The notes below the pieces were generated by a model. The model was not told the origin of the DNA. It searched no databases and saw nothing but the letters and a program-made list of their open reading frames with translations. A program made the position numbers and the translations under genes. DNA of 64,000 nt from assembly GCA_009667805.1 (NCBI GenBank), contig CM019071.1, positions 47,441,593 to 47,505,592 on the forward strand. Reading direction: 5' to 3'. Position 1 is the first letter of the stretch. Each line of letters opens with the position of its first letter. Shown piece after piece: positions 23,433-35,600 of the stretch. This DNA comes from Leptobrachium leishanense. Lineage: Eukaryota; Chordata; Amphibia; Anura; Megophryidae.

Positions 23433-24228
23433 GACTAACCTCACTGCACACACCCCAACCTCACTCAGTGCTTGCACCAGGCCCTTGCACAGAACAACTC
23501 AGTACCCTCATCCAGCTGGACTTTCCACAATGAGGCATCTTGTGTAGAGGCTCCATTCACTGAAGGTGATCTTACATTTCTACGTCTCACATAGCTTAAT
23601 GCATTTTGTTTTTGATGTATATTATGTTAACTCTGTAATATCACTGTATGAGTGTGAAATATATATATATATATATATATAATCACACAAGTGTATCTTT
23701 ATATGTATTTGAATTGTTGCAATGCTATCTGAATTCTACATTTTCTACCCATTTGTTCTAAATCTGCAATTCTGCCAAATGCCCTGTTCAACGAACCTTA
23801 CCTTTTATTGCCCCCTACAAACTCCCCCCTAAGTTCGTCGACAGTTTCAACCCAATGTGATGCTATTTGCAATCTTGATTTTTTTTTTCAGCACACACCC
23901 CAACCTCACTCAGTGCTTGCACAGAACAACTCAGTACCCTCATCCAGCTGGACTTTGCTCCCGCCCACCCCAAGGTTTTCGTTTGATATATACCCAACTA
24001 ATTGATCATGTGATATCGCAGCGACCTACACCATTTACCTCTATTTCCTGTTTACTCACCTCCAACACCTTTCACTATAATGTTTATCCCACTATTGCTT
24101 CTCTTTTCTCTCTCCTCCCTTCTCTCTAAAGCTACTCTCTCCTTCTTATACACCTTTCCAATTGCCCCAGATGGAAAACCAGTGCCAATACACCACAGCC
24201 TGCTCAGTTCTTTTAACCTATCAGCTGA

Positions 24229-27200
24229 GTGCTGGTGGAGAGTGTTAAAATCCAGCCCTCCTACCCCCACCAAAGATTTAAAACTCTGCAACCACATTAT
24301 CAAAAAAGAAAAACTCTGTCCAAATTCCTATTTATTCTGCTACTTTCCCTGGCAAACGATGTGGAAACTAACCCTGGTCCTATAGCTGACACAACCTTTA
24401 GTCTCCCCACTAAAAAAGCCCTCTCATTTGTGCACTGTAACATCCGCAGTTTACTCCCTAAATTGGATGAGCTTCAGGCTTGGTGTTATTACAAACCCAA
24501 AATCATTGTGCTCACAGAGTCATGGTTAACCCCAAAAGTACCAGACTCTGCCATATCAATACAGGGGTATTCATGTTTTAGAAAAGACAGAGCAAAGAGA
24601 GGAGGGGAATTGTATTTATGTTGAGGAGTCCATAAAGTTCACCCCCTTACAACTCCTAGCTCTCCTGTCACCTTTGATTCTTCTCTGGTATAATTGAGAT
24701 CCCATTCAGTAAATCAATCATTGTTGCTGGGTTCTATCGCCCACCGAGCTCTCCAGTGCACTCCCTCTCTGACATATCTCAAATCCTTAATAACCTACTT
24801 GCCCAAAACCAAAAAAGTGAACTGCTGGTCCTTGGCGATTTTAATACAGATTGGCTAAATCCTAAAAACAATAAACACTGCTCGCTGTTTAAAACTTTGC
24901 AGCTAACTCAATTAATCTCCTCCCCACTCGCATTAATATGAAAAGCCCCAACCATACCTTGTTGGACTGGATTCTCTCCTCATCTCCTGATAGAATACAG
25001 GAGGCAGGCGTGCTTGCTAATAGCTTTAGTGACCATTGTCTAGTGTACTGCGTGCGCAAAATTAAGGCCTTGAAATCTTCCCCAAAGTAATAACCACCAG
25101 GTCTTTCAAGAAATTTATTTCTGAATCCTTCCTAAGTGATCTCAAACAGCTCCCCTGGTACAGGCTAAACCTAATCCCAGACCTAGACTGTGCAGTTGAA
25201 TACTTTCAGTCTGAGCTCCTGCAAGTCTGGAATTCCCATGCCCCGCTGCGTAAAGTGCGAGTAAAAGGGACTCATCTCCCCTGGGTTACAGCTGATCTTA
25301 CACTAATGTACCAGCTTAGAGATTCACGGTGGTCAAATTTCAAGAGTACTGGTTCCATGAACGATCACTACGAATACCGAAAATGTCGGAATGAATGCAC
25401 AAAACAAAAACAAAAATGGCCAAAGCCCATTACTTCAATGAAAATCTAAACAATAACATCTCAAACCCTAGAAACTTTTGGAGAACCATAAGTAACATAC
25501 AAGCACCCCAGTCCACTCCTAGCCAGCTGCTGTCAAAGTAAACAACCAAACCCTGCAACACCCGCTAGATGTAGCAAATGCCTTTAATGATTATTTTGTT
25601 GGATGTGCCACCACTTTGATTGCCAAGCTAGAAATGACATGCAATCAGAGAGGCCTCATGCAGGTCAGGCCCCAACAACTGTGCAAAGTCCCTGTATCAC
25701 ACAGGAATTCAGTTTTAGACCAGTGCCTGTCAGTGTCGTTACTAAACTTCTCCGTAAGCAAAAAATGAAATACCAGTCTGGACCTGATCAAATACCAGCA
25801 ATGCTGCTGAAAATCAGTGCGCCAGCAATTGCAAATCCAGTCGCAACCCTAATAAATGAGTCACTGGCAACTGGTTACATACCCAAGCTCTGGAAGACTG
25901 CAAGAGTGGTACCTATCCATAAAAGTGGGACAGTACTTTGGTATCCAACTACCGTCCGATATCGTTGCTCCTGTAGTGTCAAAAGTCTTGGAAAAAGTGT
26001 CTACACACAATTACGTGATTATTATCAATATTGGAACTACTTAACCCCGGATCAATCAGGCTTTCGACCAAATCACTCAACCACACCGCCCTTAAAAAGT
26101 CTGCAATGATATCCAAGCTGGGATGGAACAAGGAAACCTAACTGGAGCATCTTCCTTGATTTTGCCAAGGCCTTTGACACGGTAGACCATGGCATCTTGT
26201 TAGAAAACTTAAAAACTCTGGCATTGGTGATCGCGCTTAACCTGGTTTCAATCATATGTATCCAACCGATCACAATATGTGTCAATTTCTGGCAGCTCCT
26301 CCCTCCCACTCCCAGTCACTTGCGGTGTACCCCAAGGCTCAGTACTAGGCCCCCTGCTATTCACAATATTCATAAATGATCTGCCCAAGTCTGCAAAGCC
26401 TCAACTGTACATATGTACGCAGACGACACTGTGATCTATACCAGCAAACCAGATCTCCGCAGCTGGAGGCCGTGCTGCAAGAACAATTCACAGGGGTAGA
26501 AAAGTGGATCAAAAACAAACTTTTTTTAAATACTGACAAAACTGTAACGATGCTCTTTGGAACAGCACCTAAACTACACAAATTGCAAAATCCCCATCTA
26601 TGTGTTGGGACAAATCAAATGGCGCGCTGACCACAGTCACTTCTCTCAAATATCTAGGTATTGGTTGGACCCTAATCTATCCTTTGGCCCCCACATCGAA
26701 AAACTCTCATCTAAACTTTACCCCAAACTAGGTGCCCTGTACAGAAACAAATCCTGCCTGAGCCCCGCGGTAACAAAGCAGATTGTACAACAAATGCTTA
26801 TGCCGGCTATTGAATACGGAGATGTAGTGTATGCAGCCGCCCCGCAAACACACCTTCATAAACTTACTATTCTGTATAACTCATTCTGCCGCTTTGCATT
26901 ACAATGTAACTACATGACCCACCATTGTGACATGTTAAAAGAGCTAAACTGACCATCGCTAGAATCCAGATGCACCCTTCACCTTTCCAGCCTGGTGTTT
27001 AAGAGCATCTCTGGGAAGCTGCCACCCTATCTGAATAGACTGCTTCCCCAGCAGCTCCCTCATCCTATAACCTCCGATCCAGGACCAGCACCTTACTTGC
27101 TATACCACAATACAAAAAAGACAGTGACTCGGTCCTCATTTTCCTACAGAGCACCACAATTATGGAATAACCTCCCAGACACCATCAAATCTTCCACCAG

Positions 27201-27270
27201 TCTTAAGTCACTCAAAATTTCCCTGTTAACATACCTCAAAACAGAATGCACCTGTAAACATGTAACCTAG
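24229..27270 (+). pseudogene. LINE ORF2: endonuclease-reverse transcriptase, decayed
   Basis: The coding region is broken into frames at 24229-24624, 24756-24941, 25255-25449, 25603-26109, 26197-26630 and 26557-27270. Endonuclease strings are FVHCNIRSLLPKLDEL, LTESWLTPKV and LGDFNTDWL (24831-24857). Reverse-transcriptase strings are SGPDQIPAMLLK, PDQSGFRPNHSTT, DFAKAFDTVDHG (about 26155-26190), [13 protein letters not shown] and YADDTVIY (26416-26439), the catalytic Asp pair being intact at DNA level. The C-terminus has YRAPQLWNNLPDTIKSS and ends TECTCKHVT before TAG. Several frameshifts make it inactive. The enzyme would nick target DNA and reverse-transcribe its own RNA. Clade placement needs a tree. 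Confidence 0.85.
24328..24381 (+). other. 2A-like ribosome-skipping motif in LINE
   Basis: The frame opening at 24229 encodes FLFILLLSLANDVETNPGP, with DVETNPGP at 24358-24381. D(V/I)ExNPGP is the 2A consensus, where the peptide bond before the final Pro is skipped. It lies about 15 residues before the endonuclease begins. 2A motifs near the N-terminus of APE-type LINEs such as CR1 and Rex1 families are known. Here the usual Gly before Asp is Asn. The upstream hydrophobic Leu run is typical. Confidence 0.8.
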
Positions 27271-27281
27271 TGACTATATTT
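27243..27281 (+). repeat. Single-copy progenitor of the 39-bp unit
   Basis: GAATGCACCTGTAAACATGT followed by AACCTAGTGACTATAT is present once here, encoding the last ORF2 residues (ECTCKHVT) and the stop. The same string forms the arrays at 18.5 and 47.1-48.5 kb. Confidence 0.9.
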
Positions 27282-27588
27282 CCTACATATTTATTTTCTG
27301 TTAATCTGTATATTTGTGTTGTTAATATCTTACATTGTATTACTTTGTATTTCTGTAACTGTAACACTTCAATGTACTTGAACCCAGGACATACTTGAAA
27401 ACGAGAGAAATCTCAATGTATCCTTCCTGTTAAAAGCCTTTATAAATAAATAATAAATAAATAAATAAATATGACCAGGAAAATATGGCCGACCTGGCAA
27501 CCCTAGTGGGTTACTGGGAGGCCAGGGCGGAGGCCTAGATGTCGAGTCTGTTTAAACCAATGAGGTCTGAGAGGGAGCCCAGACTTAC

Positions 27589-27652
27589 TGTATGATATGA
27601 TGCACTGGTAGCCGTGCAGCGTCAGGCCGTCATCTTCCACATATTTTGGTTT
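27589..27652 (-). CDS. Unknown gene, exon 3
   Basis: The acceptor is CTGTTGTAG and the donor GTAAGT; the exon is 21 codons plus one base. It encodes KPKYVEDDGLTLHGYQCIIS and Y. It joins in phase 0 to exon 2, giving FVSVLK then KPKYVEDDG. The next exon, in phase 1, was not found; it would lie beyond or around the LINE at 23.4-27.5 kb. The residues look like a beta-rich conserved domain but I do not recognise the family. Confidence 0.6.
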
Positions 27653-27740
27653 CTACAACAGGAGAGACACGTTTCATCAAAGTGTTACATGGACAATCAC
27701 ACAAATATACCCCGCGGAGCTATAGGTGGCCGACACTTAT

Positions 27741-27761
27741 CTTCAGGGGGGGGGGGGGGGG
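27741..27761. repeat. Poly-G tract
   Basis: A run of about 19 G lies in the intron between exons 2 and 3 of the minus-strand gene. Confidence 0.9.
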
Positions 27762-27950
27762 GGAACACACCTGTATGACCTGCACATCACATGCATGTCA
27801 TACAGACCTTCCTGTTCGCCCAGGGATGGCATGCGCCTTGGAGTCCTGCACCAGTGTGTGAGGTCCACAGGCTCCAGATCTTTAAGTCGCTGCCCCGGGA
27901 CCTTTAAGCATTCCTGTGTTGTTATGGCCGCACACAGTACATGTGTAGAC

Positions 27951-28050
27951 ACCAGGGATCAGCAACCTTGGTCCTCCAGATGTTTGGGAACTCTATCTCC
28001 CATGATGCCCCGCAGCAGCTTGGCTGAGCCTCAAGGCAAATTGGCTGCCA
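27951..28050. mobile_element. hAT-type MITE remnant
   Basis: CAGGGATCAGCAACCTTGGT, then TCCAGATGTTTGGGAACT and TCTCCCATGATGCCC, resembles one side of the hAT MITE at 57.96 kb. It ends in GCCAACTAGG without a clear matching terminus. Confidence 0.55.
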
Positions 28051-28061
28051 ACTAGGGCGGC

Positions 28062-28275
28062 CAGGTTTCCCGGACACAATGTAGTCAGGACGATGGGCAG
28101 CGCATGAAAAATGCCACCCACAACCCCGCAGCATGTATAACCCATACGCTGCAGTTGACCTGCCTTGATTTCCTTCCTGCAGCGTATGAATTATACATGT
28201 TGCAGGGCAGCACTTTCCCCTGTGCTCCCCCTCTGCATGAAATAATGTTACAAGGAAAACATGGCCGACCTTGTG
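28062..28275. mobile_element. Long-TIR MITE, third copy
   Basis: It begins GGCGGCCAGGTTTCCCGGAC and ends AAGGAAAACATGGCCGACC, with inner ACAACCCCGCAGCATGTATA and TTATACATGTTGCAGGGCAG arms. It lies in the intron between exons 2 and 3 of the minus-strand gene. Confidence 0.65.
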
Positions 28276-28425
28276 TATAGCACGTGACACATACCTGAGC
28301 AGGCGGAGCCTCACATCACGCTCGCTCACCTGCAGCAGGGGGCGTGGTCTGTCAAGGCGGGGTTTGACATGCAGGAGGGGGGCGTGTTTTCCTCACCCTT
28401 AGATTGGAGGCGGGGTCTGGCTCAC

Positions 28426-28560
28426 CTTCAGGACGCTCACGAAGGGTCTCTGCGCCTGATTGGTCAGGGAGGGCACTGGGTGGAGCTGCAGGTCCATGCG
28501 GCGGTGCTTTGCAGTGATGAGGATGGGGAGGAGCTGCCAGTGACTCTCGGTGTAATAGAG
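28426..28560 (-). CDS. Unknown gene, exon 2
   Basis: The acceptor is CTCCCCGTGCAG and the donor GTGAGC; the exon is exactly 45 codons, phase 0 at both ends. It encodes LYYTESHWQLLPILITAKHR, then RMDLQLHPVPSLTNQAQRPF and VSVLK. The even length, good splice sites and balanced composition argue for a real exon. I cannot name the family. No signal peptide or membrane segment is visible. Confidence 0.65.
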
Positions 28561-28721
28561 CTGCACGGGGAGGGAGAGATAGAGGGGACGGGGGCTTCAT
28601 CATACACACAGACTGTATGTGCCACCGCTCAAACCCCATCACCCCCCCCCCGCCGCGTCCCGGCATGACAGCACGTGACATGGGGGGCACCCCCTCTCCT
28701 CCCCGGACAGGTTGCCGTTAC

Positions 28722-28796
28722 CGTCATGTCCTTCGGATTGACCTTTGCCCTAGCTTCGCGTCTGCGCACACGCTGTAGTTCGAGTGATAAAGCCAT
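28722..28796 (-). CDS. Unknown gene, exon 1 with start codon
   Basis: The ATG at 28796-28794 opens 25 codons, MALSLELQRVRRREARAKVN then PKDMT, ending at a GTAACG donor in phase 0. The segment is basic and likely helical. The start is chosen because it is the first ATG downstream of a GC-rich, NRF1-site-containing promoter and because exons 2 and 3 join it in frame. A TTG upstream at 28814 is in the same frame but is not a eukaryotic start. The three exons give 91 residues of an otherwise unseen protein. Confidence 0.6.
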
Positions 28797-28799
28797 GAG

Positions 28800-28916
28800 C
28801 GCGCGCCCCGGCAACCTTTATCCCTGCGCAGTGTATGAGGTGCGCATGCGCAGCTAGCTCAGCGTGCAAGCCGCAGAGAACGTAGCCTGGACACTTACTG
28901 CGCATGCGCATCCACC
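28800..28916 (-). promoter_or_regulatory. TATA-less promoter with two NRF1 sites
   Basis: TGCGCATGCGCA occurs at about 28840-28851 and again at about 28900-28911, both exact matches to the palindromic NRF1 motif. They lie 45-115 bp upstream of the ATG of the minus-strand gene in a locally CpG-rich stretch without a TATA box. This is typical of broadly expressed genes. The palindromic sites could serve either strand, but no plus-strand transcript is evident. Confidence 0.65.
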
Positions 28917-28964
28917 ATTATCACTCTTCAAGTCACCACCTGTTATAAGCATGTGATCACACTC

Positions 28965-31900
28965 CTATTAACCATCACTGTATACCTCCCCCCTGAATCC
29001 ATCACTGTATACCTCCCCTGAATCCATCACTGTATACCTCCCCCCTGAATCCATCACTGTATACCTCCCCTGAATCCATCACTGTATACCTCCCAAATAT
29101 AGCATCTCTAAATCCATCACTGTATACCTCCCAAATATAGCATCTCTAAATCCATCACTGTATACCTCCCAAATATAGCATCTCTAAATCCATCACTGTA
29201 TACCTCCCAAATATAGCATCTCTAAATCCATCACTGTATACCTCCCAAATATAGCATCTCTAAATACATCACTGTATACCTCCCCCTGAATCCATCACTG
29301 TATACCTCCCAAATATAGCATCTCTAAATCCATCACTGTATACCTCCCAAATATAGCATCTCTAAATCCATCACTGTATACCTCCCCCTGAATCCATCAC
29401 TGTATACCTCCCAAATATAGCATCCTGAATCCATCACTGTATACCTCCCCCTGAATCCATCACTGTATACCTCCCCCCTGAATCCATCACTGTATACCTC
29501 TCCCCTGAATCCATCACTGTATACCTCCCCTGAATCCATCACTGTATACCTCTCAAATATAGCATCTCTAAATTCATCACTGTATACCTCCCAAATATAG
29601 CACCCTGAATCCATCACTGTATACCTCCCCCTGAATCCATCACTGTATACCTCCCCCTGAATCCATCACTGTATACCTCCCAAATATAGCATCCTGAATC
29701 CATCACTGTATACCTCCCAAATATAGCATCCTGAATCCATCACTGTATACCTCCCCCCTGAATCCATCACTGTATACCTCCCCTGAATCCATCACTGTAT
29801 ACCTCCCAAATATAGCATCTCTAAATCCATCACTGTATACCTCCCAAATATAGCACCCTGAATCCATCACTGTATACCTCCCAAATATAGCATCTCTAAA
29901 TCCATCACTGTATACCTCCCAAATATAGCATCCTGAATCCATCACTGTATACCTCCCCCTGAATCCATCACTGTATACCTCCCCTGAATCCATCACTGTA
30001 TACCTCCCAAATATAGCATCTCTAAATCCATCACTGTATACCTCCCAAATATAGCATCCTGAATCCATCACTGTATACCTCCCCCTGAATCCATCACTGT
30101 ATACCTCCCAAATATAGCATCTCTAAATCCATCACTGTATACCTCCCAAATATAGCATCCTGAATCCATCACTGTATACCTCCCCCTGAATCCATCACTG
30201 TATACCTCCCAAATATAGCACCCTGAATCCACTGTATACCTCCCAAATATAGCATCTTTAAATCCATCACTGTATACCTCCCCCCTGAATCCATCACTGT
30301 ATACCTCCCAAATATAGCATCCTGAATCCATCACTGTATACCTCCCCCCTGAATCCATCACTGTACCTCCCAATATATAGCATCCTGAATCCATCACTGT
30401 ATACCTCCCCCTGAATCCATCACTGTATACCTCCCAAATATAGCATCTCTAAATCCATCACTGTATACCTCCCAAATATAGCATCCTGAATCCATCACTG
30501 TATACCTCCCCCTGAATCCATCACTGTATACCTCCCCCTGAATCCATCACTGTATACCTCCCAAATATAGCATCTCTAAATCCATCACTGTATACCTCCC
30601 AAATATAGCATCCTGAATCCATCACTGTATACCTCCCCCTGAATCCATCACTGTATACCTCCCCCCTGAATCCATCACTGTATACCTCCCCCTGAATCCA
30701 TCACTGTATACCTCCCAAATATAGCATCTCTAAATCCATCACTGTATACCTCCCCCCTGAATCCATCACTGTATACCTCCCAAATATAGCACCCTGAATC
30801 CACTGTATACCTCCCAAATATAGCATCTTTAAATCCATCACTGTATACCTCCCCCCTGAATCCATCACTGTATACCTCCCAAATATAGCATCCTGAATCC
30901 ATCACTGTATACCTCCCCCCTGAATCCATCACTGTATACCTCCCAAATATAGCATCCTGAATCCATCACTGTATACCTCCCCCTGAATCCATCACTGTAT
31001 ACCTCCCAAATATAGCATCTCTAAATCCATCACTGTATACCTCCCAAATATAGCATCCTGAATCCATCACTGTATACCTCCCCCTGAATCCATCACTGTA
31101 TACCTCCCCCTGAATCCATCACTGTATACCTCCCAAATATAGCATCTCTAAATCCATCACTGTATACCTCCCAAATATAGCATCCTGAATCCATCACTGT
31201 ATACCTCCCCCTGAATCCATCACTGTATACCTCCCCCCTGAATCCATCACTGTATACCTCCCCCTGAATCCATCACTGTATACCTCCCAAATATAGCATC
31301 TCTAAATCCATCACTGTATACCTCCCCCCTGAATCCATCACTGTATACCTCCCAAATATAGCACCCTGAATCCACTGTATACCTCCCAAATATAGCATCT
31401 TTAAATCCATCACTGTATACCTCCCCCCTGAATCCATCACTGTATACCTCCCAAATATAGCACCCTGAATCCATCACTGTATACCTCCCCCTGAATCCAT
31501 CACTGTATACCTCCCAAATATAGCATCTCTAAATCCATCACTGTATACCTCCCAAATATAGCATCTCTAAATCCATCACTGTATACCTCCCCCCTGAATC
31601 CATCACTGTATACCTCCCAAATATAGCATCTCTAAATCCATCACTGTATACCTCCCCCTGAATCCATCACTGTATACCTCCCAAATATAGCATCTCTAAA
31701 TCCATCGCTGTATACCTCCCAAATATAGCACCCTGAATCCATCACTGTATACCACCCAAATATAGCATCCTGAATCCATCACTGTATACCTCCCCCCTGA
31801 ATCCATCACTGTATACCTCCCAAATATAGCATCCTGATTCCATCACTGTATACCTCCCCCTGAATCCATCACTGTATACCTCCCAAATATAGCATCTCTA

Positions 31901-34900
31901 AATCCATCACTGTATACCTTCCAAATATAGCATCTCTAAATCCATCACTGTATACCTCCCCCCTGAATCCATCACTGTATACCTCCCAAATATAGCATCT
32001 CTAAATCCATCACTGTATACCTCCCCCCTGAATCCATCACTGTATACCTCCCAAATATAGCATCTCTAAATCCATCACTGTATACCTCCCAAATATAGCA
32101 CCCTGAATCCATCACTGTATACCTCCCAAATATAGCATCCTGAATCCATCACTGTATACCTCCCCCCTGAATACATCACTGTATACCTCCCAAATATAGC
32201 ATCTCTAAATCCATCACTGTATACCTCCCCCTGAATCCATCACTGTATACCTCCCCCCTGAATCCATCACTGTATACCTCCCAAATATAGCATCTCTAAA
32301 TCCATCACTGTATACCTCCCAAATATAGCACCCTGAATCCATCACTGTATACCTCCCAAATATAGCATCCTGAATCCATCACTGTATACCTCCCCCTGAA
32401 TCCATCACTGTATACCTCCCAAATATAGCATCTCTAAATCCATCACTGTATACCTCCCAAATATAGCATCTCTAAATCCATCACTGTATACCTCCCCCCT
32501 GAATCCATCACTGTATACCTCCCAAATATAGCATCTCTAAATCCATCACTGTATACCTCCCCCCTGAATCCATCACTGTATACCTCCCAAATATAGCATC
32601 TCTAAATCCATCACTGTATACCTCCCAAATATAGCACCCTGAATCCATCACTGTATACCTCCCAAATATAGCATCCTGAATCCATCACTGTATACCTCCC
32701 CCCTGAATCCATCACTGTATACCTCCCCCTGAATCCATCACTGTATACCTCCCAAATATAGCAACCTGAATCCATCACTGTATACCTCCCCCCTGAATCC
32801 ATCACTGTATACCTCCCAAATATAGCAACCTGAATCCATCACTGTATACCTCCCCCCTGAATCCATCACTGTATACCTCCCCCTGTATCCATCACTGTAT
32901 ACCTCCCCCCTGAATACATCACTGTATACCTCCCAAATATAGCATCTCTAAATCCATCACTGTATACCTCCCCCCTGAATCCATCACTGTATACCTCCCC
33001 CTGAATCCATCACTGTATACCTCCCCCTGTATCCATCACTGTATACCTCCCCCCTGAATCCATCACTGTATACCTCCCAAATATAGCATCTCTAAATCCA
33101 TCACTGTATACCTCCCCCTGAATCCATCACTGTATACCTCCCAAATATAGCAACCTGAATCCATCACTGTATACCTCCCCCCTGAATCCATCACTGTATA
33201 CCTCCCAAATATAGCAACCTGAATCCATCACTGTATACCTCCCCCTGAATCCATCACTGTATACCTCCCCCTGAATCCATCACTGTATACCTCCCAAATA
33301 TAGCACCCTGAATCCACTGTATACCTCCCAAATATAGCAACCTGAATCCATCACTGTATACCTCCCCCCTGAATCCATCACTGTATACCTCCAAATATAG
33401 CAACCTGAATCCATCACTGTATACCTCCCCCTGAATCCATCACTGTATACCTCCCAAATACAGCACCCCCATATAGCACCCTGAATCCACTGTATACCTC
33501 CCAAATATAGCATCTCTAAATCCATCACTGTATACCTCCCAAATATAGCATCTCTAAATCATCACAGTATACCTCCCAAATATAGCATCTCTAAATCCAT
33601 CACTGCTGTATACCCCCCTGAATCCATCACTGTATACCTCCCAATATAGCATCCTAAATCCATCACTGTATACCTCCCCCCTGAATCCATCACTGTATAC
33701 CTCCCAAATATAGCATCCTGAATCCATCACTGTATACCTCCCCCCTGAATCCATCACTGTATACCTCCCAAATATAGCAACCTGAATCCATCACTGTATA
33801 CCTCCCCCCTGAATCCATCACTGTATACCTCCCAAATATAGCAACCTGAATCCATCACTGTATACCTCCCCCTGAATCCATCACTGTATACCTCCCCCTG
33901 TATCCATCACTGTATACCTCCCCCGAATCCATCACTGTATACCTCCCAAATATAGCATCTCTAAATCCATCACTGTATACCTCCCCCCTGAATCCATCAC
34001 TGTATACCTCCCCCTGAATCCATCACTGTATACCTCCCAAATATAGCAACCTGAATCCATCACTGTATACCTCCCCCCTGAATCCATCACTGTATACCTC
34101 CAAATATAGCAACCTGAATCCATCACTGTATACCTCCCCCCTGAATCCATCACTGTATACCTCCCCCTGAATCCATCACTGTATACCTCCCAAATATAGC
34201 ACCCTGAATCCACTGTATACCTCCCAAATATAGCAACCTGAATCCATCACTGTATACCTCCCCCCTGAATCCATCACTGTATACCTCCCAAATATAGCAA
34301 CCTGAATCCATCACTGTATACCTCCCCCTGAATCCATCACTGTATACCTCCCCCTGAATCCATCACTGTATACCTCCCAAATATAGCACCCTGAATCCAC
34401 TGTATACCTCCCAAATATAGCATCTCTAAATCCATCACTGTATACCTCCCAAATATAGCATCTCTAAATCCATCACAGTATACCTCCCAAATATAGCATC
34501 TCTAAATCCATCACTGTATACCTCCCCCTGAATCCATCACTGTATACCTCCCAAATATAGCATCTCTAAATCCATCACTGTATACCTCCCCCCTGAATCC
34601 ATCACTGTATACCTCCCAAATATAGCATCCTGAATCCATCACTGTATACCTCCCCCCTGAATCCATCACTGTATACCTCCCCCTGAATCCATCACTGTAT
34701 ACCTCCCAAATATAGCAACCTGAATCCATCACTGTATACCTCCCCCCTGAATCCATCACTGTATACCTCCCAAATATAGCAACCTGAATCCATCACTGTA
34801 TACCTCCCCCCTGAATCCATCACTGTATACCTCCTCCTGTATCCATCACTGTATACCTCCCCCCTGAATCCATCACTGTATACCTCCCAAATATAGCATC

Positions 34901-35600
34901 TCTAAATCCATCACTGTATACCTCCCCCCTGAATCCATCACTGTATACCTCCCCCTGAATCCATCACTGTATACCTCCCAAATATAGCAACCTGAATCCA
35001 TCACTGTATACCTCCCCCTGAATCCATCACTGTATACCTCCCAAATATAGCAACCTGAATCCATCACTGTATACCTCCCCCCTGAATCCATCACTGTATA
35101 CCTCCCCCTGAATCCATCACTGTATACCTCCCAAATATAGCACCCTGAATCGACTGTATACCTCCCAAATATAGCAACCTGAATCCATCACTGTATACCT
35201 CCCCCCTGAATCCATCACTGTATACCTCCCAAATATAGCAACCTGAATCCATCACTGTATACCTCCCCCTGAATCCATCACTGTATACCTCCCCCTGAAT
35301 CCATCACTGTATACCTCCCAAATATAGCACCCTGAATCCACTGTATACCTCCCAAATATAGCATCTCTAAATCCATCACTGTATACCTCCCCCTGAATCC
35401 ATCACTGTATACCTCCCAAATATAGCATCTCTAAATCCATCACAGTATACCTCCCAAATATAGCATCTCTAAATCCATCACTGTATACCTCCCCCTGAAT
35501 CCATCACTGTATACCTCCCAAATATAGCATCTCTAAATCCATCACTGTATACCTCCCCCCTGAATCCATCACTGTATACCTCCCAAATATAGCACCCCCT
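28965..35600. repeat. Two-monomer minisatellite with higher-order repeats
   Basis: All units share the core CCATCACTGTATACCTCC. Long units (38 bp) continue CAAATATAGCATCTCTAAAT or end CCTGAAT; short units (25-27 bp) continue CCCCTGAAT. A rare junction lacking ATC (CCCTGAATCCACTG) recurs at 30221, 30792 and 31364 (571-572-bp period) and at 33306, 34202 and 35143 (about 0.9-kb period), showing two higher-order families. Minus-strand frames reading GRYTVMDSGCYIWEVYSDGF are repeat artefacts. Confidence 0.97.

Larger units (their letters stand above)
23433..27478 (+). mobile_element. Long non-LTR retrotransposon (CR1/L2/Rex1 type)
   Basis: An APE-type LINE in order: a 5' region, a 2A-like motif, an AP endonuclease, a reverse transcriptase, a C-terminal region and a 3' UTR ending in (AAAT)n at 27446-27470. 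The 3' UTR contains GAGAAATCTCAATGTATCC. The same family is represented by truncated copies at 18.2 kb (+) and 47-49.2 kb (-). It lies in an intron or the 3' flank of the minus-strand gene at 27.6-28.8 kb, in the opposite orientation. The exact 5' end is uncertain. A block beginning CACCCCAACCTCACTCAGTG occurs at 23451 and again near 23897, suggesting a repeated 5' UTR module or a 5' rearrangement. Confidence 0.85.

Noticed and set aside
24080..24385. LINE ORF1 candidate
   Set aside because: The hydrophobic frame has no zinc knuckle, coiled coil or RRM and overlaps the 2A-containing frame.
29333..35094. Minus-strand YTVMDSGCYIWEVYSDGF proteins
   Set aside because: A mixture of 26- and 38-bp monomers keeps short frames open; no conserved length.
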